Origin: Treponema sp.
Lineage (GTDB): Bacteria > Spirochaetota > Spirochaetia > Treponematales > Treponemataceae
Assembly: GCA_017934745.1 (NCBI GenBank)
Contig: JAGBIY010000055.1
Span: forward strand, 62,001 to 126,000
Direction: 5' to 3'
Length of the DNA stretch: 64,000 bases
Positions 51,032 through 60,416 of the stretch are shown here, in pieces; within the stretch, counting starts at the first letter, position 1, and every line of letters starts with the position of its first letter. Both the position numbers and the translations under genes were made by a program. The notes under the pieces are model-generated. The model did not search any database. It was not told the DNA's origin and saw only the letters and a list, made by a program, of their open reading frames with translations.

Positions 51032-52426
51032 TCACGCCGCTTTTCCGCACCGCTGTCTGACGGCGCCCTTCACCTGCGCGAACGTGACAATGCCCAAGAC
51101 CAGAGCCAAGACTCCGCTCAGGAAGTTGCTCACGCCCATCACGATTCCGGCGCTCTCGCTTCCGTAGTCGGTGAAACGCTGTAGGAGGATGAGGACGGGG
51201 ACGCGGAAGAGGAAGATGCGGCAGAAGTTCATGAAGAGCGTCACGCGCGTCTTTCCGAAGCCGTACATCAACGAAAGCACAGTGGCGTTCAGACCGAGCG
51301 GAATCGCGCCCCAGGCCTCGTAGCGGTAGATGCCCTTTATCATCTCCTGGAAGGCCGCGTCCTTGCCGGCGAAGAAGCGGGAGATGTACTCAAGGCCGAG
51401 CAGTGAGACAGCCATCAAGACGGCACCGATTATCAGGTTGCAGACGAGCTCGCACTTGAAGGCCAGGAGAGTGCGCTCGTACTTCTCCGCGCCCCTGTTC
51501 TGGCTTATGACCGCGCTGCCGCCCTCCTGGAAGCCCGACTGCGGCATGGTGGTGATTCCGCCGATGTTGTTCGAGATTCCGAGCGCGCCCACGGTCTGCG
51601 GCCCGTACACGGTGCACATCGAGTTCACGATGACCTTGCCCATGGCGAACGCGGCCTTCTCGATTATGACCGGCACCGAAAGGTTCATCATCGGCGCGAC
51701 GATTTCCCTTTTGAACGAGACCGCCCTCAAAGAGAAGCTGAAGAGGTTGTCCTTCTTGGACATGTTCACGGCGGCCGCGGCCAGAACCGTCAGCTGCGAG
51801 ACCAGAGTCGCGATTGCGATTGAAGTGACGCCCCAGTGGAGGACGTAGACGAAGACGGCGGTGAGGCTCAGCTTGGTGAGGACGATTCCCATGTTCATCC
51901 AGAGGATGCGCCTGCTGTTCCCCCTCGCGCGCTCTATGGCTATGTAGATGTTGTTGAAGAAAGTCACGACCAGCGCCACAAGCTCGATGCGGAAATAGGG
52001 GATTCCAATCGAGATGAATTCCTCAGGCGTCTTCATGAACTCAAGGAAGGGCCTAGAAAGCGGAAGGAGGAACAAAAGGACTGCCAGTCCGAGCACGGCG
52101 CACAAGGCCGACATCGTGGACACCCTGCGTCTGACAAGCTCGTAGTCCCCCGCCCCGTAGGCCTCGCTCACCTTTATGCTCGCGCCCACCGCAAGCCCGC
52201 TCCCCAGCGCGGAGAGCATTATCTGAATCTGGCTGATGTAGGCGACCGAGGAGACGGCCGTCGCGCTTATGTGGGAGGCCATCATGGTGTCGAACACCTT
52301 GAACACCTGCGTGAGGCTCTGGTAGAGAGCGAGCGGAGCGCAGACATAGAGGATGACCTTCATCATGCTTCCGTTGAGAGCGAATTCCCTGAATTTCTCG
52401 TCTTTCTTTGACAACTGTGCTTTCAT
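51032..52426 (-). CDS. MATE-family efflux transporter
   Basis: A 464-residue inner-membrane protein with about twelve spans; GC-rich backbone coding resumes here. Signature regions are the N-terminal PLALYQSLTQVFKVFDTMMA, GLAVGASIKVSEAYGAGDYE and second-half ISNNIGGITTMPQSGFQEGG with SAVISQNRGA. It is more like the DinF/multi-antimicrobial extrusion branch and is unlike the MATE at 29098-30465 in sequence. Substrate unknown. It is divergent from an AraC regulator 157 bases away, which may control it. Confidence 0.93.
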   Translation of the reverse strand: MKAQLSKKDEKFREFALNGSMMKVILYVCAPLALYQSLTQVFKVFDTMMASHISATAVSSVAYISQIQIMLSALGSGLAVGASIKVSEAYGAGDYELVRRRVSTMSALCAVLGLAVLLFLLPLSRPFLEFMKTPEEFISIGIPYFRIELVALVVTFFNNIYIAIERARGNSRRILWMNMGIVLTKLSLTAVFVYVLHWGVTSIAIATLVSQLTVLAAAAVNMSKKDNLFSFSLRAVSFKREIVAPMMNLSVPVIIEKAAFAMGKVIVNSMCTVYGPQTVGALGISNNIGGITTMPQSGFQEGGSAVISQNRGAEKYERTLLAFKCELVCNLIIGAVLMAVSLLGLEYISRFFAGKDAAFQEMIKGIYRYEAWGAIPLGLNATVLSLMYGFGKTRVTLFMNFCRIFLFRVPVLILLQRFTDYGSESAGIVMGVSNFLSGVLALVLGIVTFAQVKGAVRQRCGKAA

Positions 52427-52525
52427 ATTCTTGACCTCTGCAAAAAGTATAAATCAAAAAAAATATGTAGAAATACGACTTTCTTGCGATTATATTCAAT
52501 AAACAACTGATTTTTTATGATTGAG

Positions 52526-52555
52526 CCTGTTCGGAAGCTTCAGATTCGGAGCAGG
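52526..52555. repeat. Dispersed palindromic repeat, copy 3
   Basis: Arms CCTGTTCGGAAGCTT and its near complement ATTCGGAGCAGG. On the minus strand it agrees closely with the repeat at 20756-20784. It lies between the divergent MATE and AraC genes. Confidence 0.6.
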
Positions 52556-52583
52556 TCCATCATCCGGGGGCAAGGAGGAGAAG

Positions 52584-53465
52584 ATGCCAGCGCAGTCGAT
52601 ATACGACGGAAAAAGGGACGGACTTTACCGAGACAGGGAAAAGGAATTCATGATTCACAGGGAAGTCAGGAGCAAATCGATGACGAACGCGCACTACCAC
52701 CCGTACTACGAGGTTTTCTACGTCGCAAACGGCAGCTGCAGGATGTTCGTGGAGCACAGCCTCTTCTCCGTGTCGGCGGGAGAGATGGTCGTTCTGCCGC
52801 CGTCGACTCTCCACAGGACTCAGTACGACAGGGACGCGCCGGTCGAGAGGACGACAGTGAGCTTCACGCCGCGCTTCGTCGAAGGGGCGAGGAGCGTCGT
52901 CGGCGAGCGGATTTTCGACGAGGCTCTCTCGCTCGGGAAGACGGCGTTCGCGGGCAGGGAAAGGGACAAGGCGGAAAGCGCGCTCTCTCGGCTGCTCGCG
53001 GAGGAAGGCACGGACGAGGATTTCGCGGACGCGCTAAGGAAAGCCGTCCTCTCGGAGCTGCTGGTGCTGGCGGCGAGGAACGCGGGAAAGGGAGAGAGGA
53101 AGGAGGAGCCGGTGGACGAGACGGAGGCGAACATACAGAAGGCGGCGAAGCACATATTCGAGCGGTACTCCGACGACATAACGCTCAAGGACGCAAGCTC
53201 GGTCGCGGGAATGAGCGAGACGTACTTTTCGAGGAAATTCAAGGAAGTCACGGGATTCGGGTTCAAGGAATACCTGACGAACATACGGATGCAGCACGCC
53301 ATGCAGATGCTCTCGGCAGGGGACCTCTCCGTCACGCAGATAGCGGCGGCGTGCGGATTCCCGGACGCGAACTATTTCGGCGACACATTCAGGAAGAGGA
53401 TGGGACTGTCGCCGAGGGATTTCAGAAAAAAGCGGAAAGCGGAAAAGTGTGTTATAATAGTCTGA
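52584..53465 (+). CDS. AraC-family transcriptional regulator
   Basis: A 293-residue regulator starting MPAQSIYDGK with AGGAGG upstream; a longer frame from a TTG at 52521 would read through the palindromic repeat. The N-terminal cupin (HYHPYYEVFYVANGSCRMFV, SAGEMVVLPPSTLH) probably binds a sugar or other small ligand. The C-terminal double HTH is typical (ITLKDASSVAGMSETYFSRK, GFGFKEYLTNIRMQHAMQML, VTQIAAACGFPDANYFGDTF). It is divergent from a MATE gene and 23 bases before a CDF gene. Ligand and targets unknown. Confidence 0.93.
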   Translation: MPAQSIYDGKRDGLYRDREKEFMIHREVRSKSMTNAHYHPYYEVFYVANGSCRMFVEHSLFSVSAGEMVVLPPSTLHRTQYDRDAPVERTTVSFTPRFVEGARSVVGERIFDEALSLGKTAFAGRERDKAESALSRLLAEEGTDEDFADALRKAVLSELLVLAARNAGKGERKEEPVDETEANIQKAAKHIFERYSDDITLKDASSVAGMSETYFSRKFKEVTGFGFKEYLTNIRMQHAMQMLSAGDLSVTQIAAACGFPDANYFGDTFRKRMGLSPRDFRKKRKAEKCVIIV

Positions 53466-53488
53466 AAAAATAAAGCGAGGAGTCGGAA

Positions 53489-54634
53489 ATGCCAGAAGCA
53501 GAAGAAGGGGGACGAACGGAGAGAAGCGGAAGGGAATCCGCGATAGTAAAGGCGAGCGCGGTCGGAATCGCGCTGAACGTCGTGCTGGCGGCGTTCAAAG
53601 CCGCAGTTGGAATAATGTCGAACTCGATAGCGGTGACGCTCGACTCGGTGAACAACCTCAGCGACGCGGGCAGCTCCGTCATAACGATAATAGGGACGAA
53701 GCTCGCGTCGAAGCCTGCCGACAAGAAGCACCCGTTCGGGCACGGGCGCATAGAGTACCTGAGCGCGATGGTCATAGGGCTGGTCATACTTTACGCGGGC
53801 ATCACATTCCTCGTGGAGTCCGTGAAGAAAATCGCGTCCCCCACCCCGCCGGAATACGGATGGACATCAATCGTCATACTCGCGGCGGCCGTAATCGTCA
53901 AAATCGCCATGGGAGTCTACGTCAAGAAGACCGGTGAGCGGGTCAACTCGGAGTCACTGGTGGCGAGCGGAAAGGACGCCCTCATGGACGCAGTTGTCTC
54001 GGCGGCGACCATAGCCGCGGCATTCCTGTACATCAAGGCGGGCGTAGCCGTGGAGGCGTACCTGGGAGCCGTGATATCGCTTCTCATACTGAAGGCCGGC
54101 TACGAGACGCTCAGGGAGGCCATAAGCGCGATACTCGGCGAGCGCGTGGAGGCGGACACGGCGAGGAGCATAAAGAAGACGATATCGGAAATCGAGGGAG
54201 TCAGGGGGGTGTACGACCTAACTTTGACGGACTACGGTCCAGACAACTACATAGCCTCTGCCCACATCGAGGTGGACGACGACACGACCATAGCGGAGGT
54301 CGACAAGCTCCAGTGGAAGATTTCAAAGGCAGTCATGGAAAGGCACGGCATAATAATGAGCGCGGTCGGAGTCTATCCGTCGAACACGGGGGACGGTCCC
54401 GCGGGAGGAATAAAGAAGAAGATCGCAGAACACCTCTCGAAGTATCCGGAAGTTCTGGAGCTGCACGGCCTGTACGTGGACAGGGACGAAGCGACGCTCA
54501 GGATGGACATCGTGATAGACTTCGACGCGAAGGACAGGCTCGCGCTTTTCGCAAAGATAAAGGGCGAGATAACGGACATGTTCCGGGAGTACAAGGTAAT
54601 CGTGAACCTTGACCTGGACATCTGCGCGCTGTGA
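53489..54634 (+). CDS. Cation diffusion facilitator transporter
   Basis: A 381-residue CDF protein that exports divalent metal by proton exchange. Six membrane spans in the first ~215 residues; the metal-site Asp pairs are in DSVNNLSDAGS and SGKDALMDAVVS, and KKHPFGHGRIEYL is the family signature. The first site has Asn where zinc exporters often have His (DxxHxxSD-type), which points to a metal other than zinc, such as manganese or iron (inference). The cytoplasmic C-terminal domain (~215-290) is followed by an unusual further ~90 residues that look like a second copy of the same ferredoxin-like fold. GAGGAG precedes the start. Confidence 0.93.
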   Translation: MPEAEEGGRTERSGRESAIVKASAVGIALNVVLAAFKAAVGIMSNSIAVTLDSVNNLSDAGSSVITIIGTKLASKPADKKHPFGHGRIEYLSAMVIGLVILYAGITFLVESVKKIASPTPPEYGWTSIVILAAAVIVKIAMGVYVKKTGERVNSESLVASGKDALMDAVVSAATIAAAFLYIKAGVAVEAYLGAVISLLILKAGYETLREAISAILGERVEADTARSIKKTISEIEGVRGVYDLTLTDYGPDNYIASAHIEVDDDTTIAEVDKLQWKISKAVMERHGIIMSAVGVYPSNTGDGPAGGIKKKIAEHLSKYPEVLELHGLYVDRDEATLRMDIVIDFDAKDRLALFAKIKGEITDMFREYKVIVNLDLDICAL

Positions 54635-54703
54635 CAGCGGATGGCGGAAAACATATTTGCATTCCCGGCGATTTTGACTTAAAGTTGAAGAAGGTGCTTT
54701 CAC

Positions 54704-55792
54704 ATGCTCTCATGCCTAAGAATTTTCCACATCACACTCGCCACGGCGGCCCTGTCCATTTTCATGATGGGCTGCGGGGCAAAAAGACAGGGGGAGACCG
54801 CATCCCCCGAAAAAAACGAGGAGAGGCCGCCCGTCAAGGCCGTGGACTTCGACCGGCAGCTTGACGACTACGAACCGGGAAAGAGCCGGTACAACTTCTA
54901 TTTCACATACAAACTCATCCATCCGTGGTGGGATGCGGTCGCGCTCGGAGTCGAGGAGGCCGTCCGCCAGTTCGAGGAAAGCAGCGGCGTGTCCATAGAG
55001 TACGACTACATCGGATTCGACGAGGTCTCGCCCGGACTCCAGGCCAAGCGCATAGAAGAGGCCGCAAAGAGTGGAGAATACGATGTGATAGCGGTCGACG
55101 TGGCAGACATAGGAATCGTGTCGCCGGCGATAGCAAAGGCGGTCGGAGCCGGGCAGAAGGTCATGACGTTCTCCACGTCGGACGCGGGGGACGGCTGTCC
55201 GCGCACGGCCTACGTCGGAAACACGCACAACGAGAGGGACGGAGAGGAACTGGCCCGCGCCCTTTGCGAGAAGCTCGGAGGCAAAGGCAAGGTCGCGCTC
55301 CTTCTCGGCACGAAGGGAGTCCCATGCCACGAGGAGCGGGCAAAGGGAGCCAGAAAGGCGATAAGCGAATACCCTGACATGGAGATAGTGGCCGAAAGCT
55401 ACGACGACGACTCAAAGGAGGCCGCGCAGGATTTCGCCGAAAAGACGATGGAGGCGCACGGAGATCTCGCCGGGATAATATGCTGCGACATGAACAATCC
55501 TGTAGGGGCCGCGAGGGCGGCCATAAAGATGGGAAGGACGGGGGACGTTCTCATAGTCGGCATGGACCACGACAAGGAGGCTCTCCGGTACCTCAAGAAC
55601 GGAATCATATACGCCCTCGCCGTGCAGGACTGCTATTCGATTGGGTTCGACACTGTCCAGGTCGCGGTGAAAATTGCGGATGGACTTCAGCCTGGGAGCG
55701 CATACCCGGAGAAGACCGACGAGAGGACGACCATCATATTCCAGGACGACGCGAAGGAAATTCTGGAGGAAATATATGGAGAAAGCAGATGA
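54704..55792 (+). CDS. Periplasmic sugar-binding lipoprotein (RbsB/MglB fold)
   Basis: A 362-residue lipoprotein; signal region LATAALSIFMMGC gives a lipobox at Cys24. The peripla_BP_4 fold is readable: FYFTYKLIHPWWDAVALGVE, YDVIAVDVADIG, RTAYVGNTHNERDGEELARA, GKVALLLGTKGVPCHEERAK and GDVLIVGMDHDKEALRYLKN. Its stop overlaps the start of the diguanylate cyclase gene (ATGA) and no permease or ATPase is nearby, so it probably presents a ligand to the sensor kinase-like cyclase rather than to a transporter (inference). Confidence 0.92.
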   Translation: MLSCLRIFHITLATAALSIFMMGCGAKRQGETASPEKNEERPPVKAVDFDRQLDDYEPGKSRYNFYFTYKLIHPWWDAVALGVEEAVRQFEESSGVSIEYDYIGFDEVSPGLQAKRIEEAAKSGEYDVIAVDVADIGIVSPAIAKAVGAGQKVMTFSTSDAGDGCPRTAYVGNTHNERDGEELARALCEKLGGKGKVALLLGTKGVPCHEERAKGARKAISEYPDMEIVAESYDDDSKEAAQDFAEKTMEAHGDLAGIICCDMNNPVGAARAAIKMGRTGDVLIVGMDHDKEALRYLKNGIIYALAVQDCYSIGFDTVQVAVKIADGLQPGSAYPEKTDERTTIIFQDDAKEILEEIYGESR

Positions 55793-58176
55793 ATTTGACG
55801 GAAGAGGAAGGAATTCTTCAAAAACGCAACATGGAAGCGAACATGAGGAACAGCATCCGCTCCGCAGTCATGATAGTCGCAGGAGGAGTCTTAGCGACGC
55901 TCGTGTTCATAATGACGTCCATCTGGGTGACGGACGCGGCCGACAGAGGCGCGGAGGAGTCGGCCAACAGCGTAAGCGAATTCTACATCGAGGAGCTGGC
56001 GCACCAGAAAGTCCAGGGGATTCTGGGGGAGATACGCCGAAACTACAACTACATAGAGAACGCACTGTCGGAAATAACCGAAAGCGACCTTGAGTCGAAG
56101 GCAAGCCTCAGGAGATACCTCAAGAAAATCAGGAACCTTTACGGAATCGATACATTCTCGTTCGTGGACGAGAACAACATCCTCTACACTGGAATCAGCA
56201 CATCGACGATCTCCGAGCAGTACCTCTTCATACAGGGGAACGGAATCGACCCGACGCTCACCACCACGAACGTCTACGGCTCCAAAAAACAGGTCATCCT
56301 GTCTGTGCCTGTGCGCGGAGTCAAGTTCGGGGACGCAAGAATCAAAACGTGCTTCGTGAAAATCGACATGGACAGGATAGTCGACTCCACGACGCTGCAC
56401 TCGGACGGGACAAAAACATACTGCGGACTGTACCACAAGACAGGAGAGAACCTCACGAACCTTCCTCTCGGCCGCATACAGTCCGGCAAGAACATCCTGT
56501 CATTCGTCGGAGACAGCAGGATACAGGACGGAAGGACGTTCAGGGACGTGGCGCAGGACTTCGGGAGCAAGCACTTCGGAAGCGTCCACGCGGAGAGCGA
56601 CGGAGAGGATGTGTTCCTCTACTACGTGCCCATATACGGCACCGACTGGATGCTGGCGGTGCTCTCCTACGACAACGTGATATCCGACCACATAACGAAG
56701 GCGACGAATTCGCTGATGATACGGAACAGAATCCAGATGTCGATAATGACGCTGACCCTGCTCTTCGTGTTCGTGAGCCTTTTCGTGACGGGAATGCGGA
56801 ATTCGAAGGCGCGCGTCGAACGGGAGAAAAAAGTCTCCGAAAAGATAAGGGAGGCGTACGTCAAGCTCAACAGGAAATCGGAGGCGATGAACATAATACA
56901 TGGAGTCCTCAATTCAGGGCCGTGGAGCATGGAATTCGACAGGAACGGCAACATCACAAGCTGCTACTGGTCGGACATTTTCAGGAAGATGCTCGGCTAC
57001 ACAGACGAAAACGACTTCCCCAACAAGCTGGAGTCATGGACAAACCTCATCCACGAGGACGACAAGGAAAGGGTCGTAAAGGATTACTGGGCGGCCGTCC
57101 ACGACTACACGGGAAAGACAATCTACGACAGCAAGTACAGAATGCTCACGAAGGACAGGGGCTGGAGGTGGTTCCACGACTCAGGCAGCCTCACAAGACG
57201 GAGCGACGGCTCACCGGTAAGCTACGTCGGGCTTTTCATCGACATAGACGAGAAGAAGAAGACGGAGTCCGCTCTCAAGGAACAGCTTTTCACGTTCGAG
57301 GCTCTCGGAAGAGACTACAAGAACATATTCCGGCTGGATCCAAGCAACAAGACAGCGGAGATACTGAAGCTGAACGGATTCATACCCGAGGCCATAAGAA
57401 AAAGCAGACGCAGGCTCCTCCCCTACGAGGAAATCATGAACAGCTACATACGGGACAGGGTCTACAAAGAGGATGCGGAATTCCTGTCAAAGGCGATGTC
57501 GCTCCCCACGGTGATGCGGAACCTTGAAAAGCAGAATGAATACTCGAAAAGCTACCGCGCCGTCGACAACGGGGAAATCCACTTCTACCAGTTCAAGTTC
57601 ATGAGCCTCGAAGACGGCATGGTCATAGTGGCGTTCAGCAACGTGGACGGCGTGGTGCAGGCCGCGAAGGAAAGGGAGATGCTAAAGACGCTCTCAGAGA
57701 CGGACTTGATGACGGGACTGCTCAACAGGGGAAGCGGAGAGTCGAAGGTGACGGAGGCTCTCGGCACAGGCTCAGGAGGTCTTTTCTGTCTGCTCGACGT
57801 TGACAACTTCAAGAACTTCAACGACAACTTCGGGCACGACGTCGGCGACAAGGTGATAGTCGCAGTCGCGAAGAAACTGAGGGGCGCGTTCAGGGAAAGC
57901 GACATAGTGTTCAGGCTCGGAGGCGACGAATTCGCGGCGTTCGCTCCGAGCATCACAAGCGAGAGCGAAGCGGAGAAGGCCCTGGAGCGGTTCAAGGGCG
58001 CGCTGGAAGAGACGGAAATCGAGGAACTTGGCGGAACCAGGATAACCGTGAGCATCGGCGCGACAATAGTCGAAAGCGGAAAGGGAGCATCTTTCACGGC
58101 GACGTACAAGCTCGTGGACACCGCCGTCTACGAAAGCAAGAAAACAGAGGGGACGACAGTCACGTTCAAGAGCTGA
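55789..58176 (+). CDS. Diguanylate cyclase with extracytoplasmic Cache and PAS domains
   Basis: A 795-residue inner-membrane sensor. The start at 55789 (MNLTEEEGILQKRN) has GGAGA upstream; the open frame from 55480 is antecedent noise in the binding-protein gene. Spans at ~25-45 and ~305-325 enclose a dCache-like domain. A PAS_3 domain follows (~375-490, SCYWSDIFRKMLGYTDENDF, YRMLTKDRGWRWFHDSG), then a second PAS-like region. The C-terminal GGDEF domain has the intact active site RLGGDEFAAF and an inhibitory I-site RESD five residues before it. It makes c-di-GMP in response to an outside signal, perhaps via the overlapping binding-protein gene. Confidence 0.94.
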   Translation: MNLTEEEGILQKRNMEANMRNSIRSAVMIVAGGVLATLVFIMTSIWVTDAADRGAEESANSVSEFYIEELAHQKVQGILGEIRRNYNYIENALSEITESDLESKASLRRYLKKIRNLYGIDTFSFVDENNILYTGISTSTISEQYLFIQGNGIDPTLTTTNVYGSKKQVILSVPVRGVKFGDARIKTCFVKIDMDRIVDSTTLHSDGTKTYCGLYHKTGENLTNLPLGRIQSGKNILSFVGDSRIQDGRTFRDVAQDFGSKHFGSVHAESDGEDVFLYYVPIYGTDWMLAVLSYDNVISDHITKATNSLMIRNRIQMSIMTLTLLFVFVSLFVTGMRNSKARVEREKKVSEKIREAYVKLNRKSEAMNIIHGVLNSGPWSMEFDRNGNITSCYWSDIFRKMLGYTDENDFPNKLESWTNLIHEDDKERVVKDYWAAVHDYTGKTIYDSKYRMLTKDRGWRWFHDSGSLTRRSDGSPVSYVGLFIDIDEKKKTESALKEQLFTFEALGRDYKNIFRLDPSNKTAEILKLNGFIPEAIRKSRRRLLPYEEIMNSYIRDRVYKEDAEFLSKAMSLPTVMRNLEKQNEYSKSYRAVDNGEIHFYQFKFMSLEDGMVIVAFSNVDGVVQAAKEREMLKTLSETDLMTGLLNRGSGESKVTEALGTGSGGLFCLLDVDNFKNFNDNFGHDVGDKVIVAVAKKLRGAFRESDIVFRLGGDEFAAFAPSITSESEAEKALERFKGALEETEIEELGGTRITVSIGATIVESGKGASFTATYKLVDTAVYESKKTEGTTVTFKS

Positions 58177-58217
58177 AAAAAAGCCGGTTCCCGGACAATC
58201 TGCCCAAGAAACCGGCT
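58175..58217 (-). terminator. Terminator of the chemoreceptor gene
   Basis: Arms AGCCGGTT (58182-58189) and AACCGGCT (58210-58217); on the minus strand a T7 tract follows. It may also end the diguanylate cyclase transcript. Confidence 0.8.
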
Positions 58218-58236
58218 CAAAAGGACGCAAAAGAAA

Positions 58237-60324
58237 TCAGACAGTGAACTGGTCTATCTGCTTTCCGATTTCGGAAACGGACTCGCTCATCTTGTCGGAC
58301 ATTCCGTTCAGCGCGGCGCCCGTCTCGTTTATCTTTCTCGCTCCATCGGACATCTCGGCCATGCCGTCCGACATCGACAACGCCACGTTCTGAAGAAGCT
58401 GAATCTCCTTCAAAATCATCTTGTTGCCCTCTGTCATCTCGGACGACGCGTTCTTGACGGCCACAGTGCTGTCGTTCATGCTGTGCAGCGCGTCGGTAAT
58501 CTGCCTAGATCCCTCGTTCTGCTCCTCCATCGCAGACTTTATCTGCATGACGAGCATATCGGTCTCCTCGAGCTTCTTGGACACGGACGCGAAAGCCGCG
58601 CTCGCCTCGGCGGATGCCGAAACGACCTCCCCTATCGAATCCTTTATGCTAGAAAGCTGGTCTCCGATTGTCTTGGACTGCACGGTCGACGTCTCTGAAA
58701 GCTTCCTGATTTCGTCCGCGACTACCGCGAACCCCTTTCCTGCATCGCCTGCGTGGGCGGCCTCGATCGCGGCGTTCATTGCGAGGAGGTTGGTCTGGCT
58801 CGCGATTGCGGAAATCGCCCCATTCGCTTCCTGAAGCATCTGGGACTGGCTCTCAATCTGCTCGACCCGCTCGTTGACCATGCGCTGCTTGTCGATTCCG
58901 GACTGAGCGTCGGAGCGCAGCTCCCCGAACGACTTGGCCATCTTGTCCATGGAGTTGTTGACGGACGAGATGTTCCCTATCATCTCCTCGACGGCGGCGG
59001 AAGCCTCGGCCACACCGCTCGACTGAGACTCAATCATGCGCTCCAGGGAATCGATGTTTGCGGCAATCTCGTTCACGGCGCCGGCAGTCTGGCTCACGGA
59101 ACCGTTCTGCCTCTCTATCTGCGACCTCATAGAATCTATGTTGGCGATTATCTGCGTTATGGAGCTTGCCGTGTCCTCGACGCTGGCGGACATGTCCTCG
59201 TCCACTGATGTGAGGTTCCTGTTCGACTCCTTCACGCTTGAGATTATCGACTGCAGTTTCTCGGTGAACTGGTTGAAGCCGGACACGACACGGCCTATTT
59301 CGTCGTCGGACTTGACCTTGATTCGCCTTGTGAGATCGGCGTTTCCGCTGGCGATTTCGGTTATGGAAGACACGACTTCCTTGAGCGGATTCAGGCTCAA
59401 TGTAGTGACGACAGCGCAAAGTGTCGAAGCAACGGCGAGAATCAGGACCACCACGATTGTCATCAAAGAAGCCATGCGGGTTATGCTTCCGAAGAATTCA
59501 TCGTAAGGAGCCATGCAGAAGACGGCCCAAGTGCTGCCTCCGCCAACAGGACGGTACGAGGCGACCATTTTCCTGCTTCTGAAAGGCTCAAAGAACGAAC
59601 GGTAAGATGACGAGCCGGACATAGCGTCCAAAATAGCGTCGTGCATCGCCCCCGTCGTCACGTCGCGGATGTTCTGCCCATCCTGAACGTACTTGACGTT
59701 GCTGTCGGCGACAGTCGCGCCGGTCTTCATGTCAAGAATAAACGGATGGCTCTCCTCTCCGATGGATATTTCCTGGCAAATCTTCGACAGAGTGTCTCCG
59801 TAAAAGACTGCGGCGACAACGCCGATTATCTCGTTCGTGTCGCGGGACCTTACGGGAACCGAGTAAAAAATAAGGAGCTTGCCGTTGGCAGGGCTTATCC
59901 CAGGATTGGAAACGTAATATTCCCCCGCCATCGCCCTTATGAAATACTCGCGATTCGAGCAGTCGAGCAGGACACCGTCGCCACTGATGGCCATTCCGTT
60001 TTTGTCGTAGAAAGTTATGTTCTCGTAGTTTGAATCGGTTTCCTTGGCGTGCTGGATTATGGCGCACTTGTCCTGGGTAGGTATATCAGGATTCTGCATC
60101 TCGGTTGTATTGGCAATGACCTCTAGCATGTGGAATTCCCTGTCATTGCGAAGACGCACCTCCGAAGCCACATTTTCCGCTATCGCCGCCAAATTGGCCT
60201 CGACCGACTTCTCCAATGCAGGCTTGGATATTGAATAGGCGACAAAAACCAACAGCACATTGGAGACAACAACAACCCCGACTAGAAGCGCCATCAGTTT
60301 CAATCTAAGGCTTTTAAATTTCAT
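58237..60324 (-). CDS. Methyl-accepting chemotaxis protein
   Basis: A 695-residue chemoreceptor. Membrane span 1 at ~10-30, a periplasmic dCache domain ([40 protein letters not shown]), span 2 near 285-305 ([20 protein letters not shown]), then HAMP. The signalling tip is the canonical [20 protein letters not shown] with [18 protein letters not shown]. The dCache family commonly binds amino acids or organic acids; the ligand here is unknown. No C-terminal CheR pentapeptide is seen. Single gene with a terminator. Confidence 0.97.
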   Translation of the reverse strand: MKFKSLRLKLMALLVGVVVVSNVLLVFVAYSISKPALEKSVEANLAAIAENVASEVRLRNDREFHMLEVIANTTEMQNPDIPTQDKCAIIQHAKETDSNYENITFYDKNGMAISGDGVLLDCSNREYFIRAMAGEYYVSNPGISPANGKLLIFYSVPVRSRDTNEIIGVVAAVFYGDTLSKICQEISIGEESHPFILDMKTGATVADSNVKYVQDGQNIRDVTTGAMHDAILDAMSGSSSYRSFFEPFRSRKMVASYRPVGGGSTWAVFCMAPYDEFFGSITRMASLMTIVVVLILAVASTLCAVVTTLSLNPLKEVVSSITEIASGNADLTRRIKVKSDDEIGRVVSGFNQFTEKLQSIISSVKESNRNLTSVDEDMSASVEDTASSITQIIANIDSMRSQIERQNGSVSQTAGAVNEIAANIDSLERMIESQSSGVAEASAAVEEMIGNISSVNNSMDKMAKSFGELRSDAQSGIDKQRMVNERVEQIESQSQMLQEANGAISAIASQTNLLAMNAAIEAAHAGDAGKGFAVVADEIRKLSETSTVQSKTIGDQLSSIKDSIGEVVSASAEASAAFASVSKKLEETDMLVMQIKSAMEEQNEGSRQITDALHSMNDSTVAVKNASSEMTEGNKMILKEIQLLQNVALSMSDGMAEMSDGARKINETGAALNGMSDKMSESVSEIGKQIDQFTV

Positions 60325-60416
60325 TGAAATACCTCATCAATCTTAAAATAAAATGTCAGACTATTATTCTAAGATTGAATTGAGATTTTTTCAAATTTTA
60401 TGAAAAACCGATGGAA

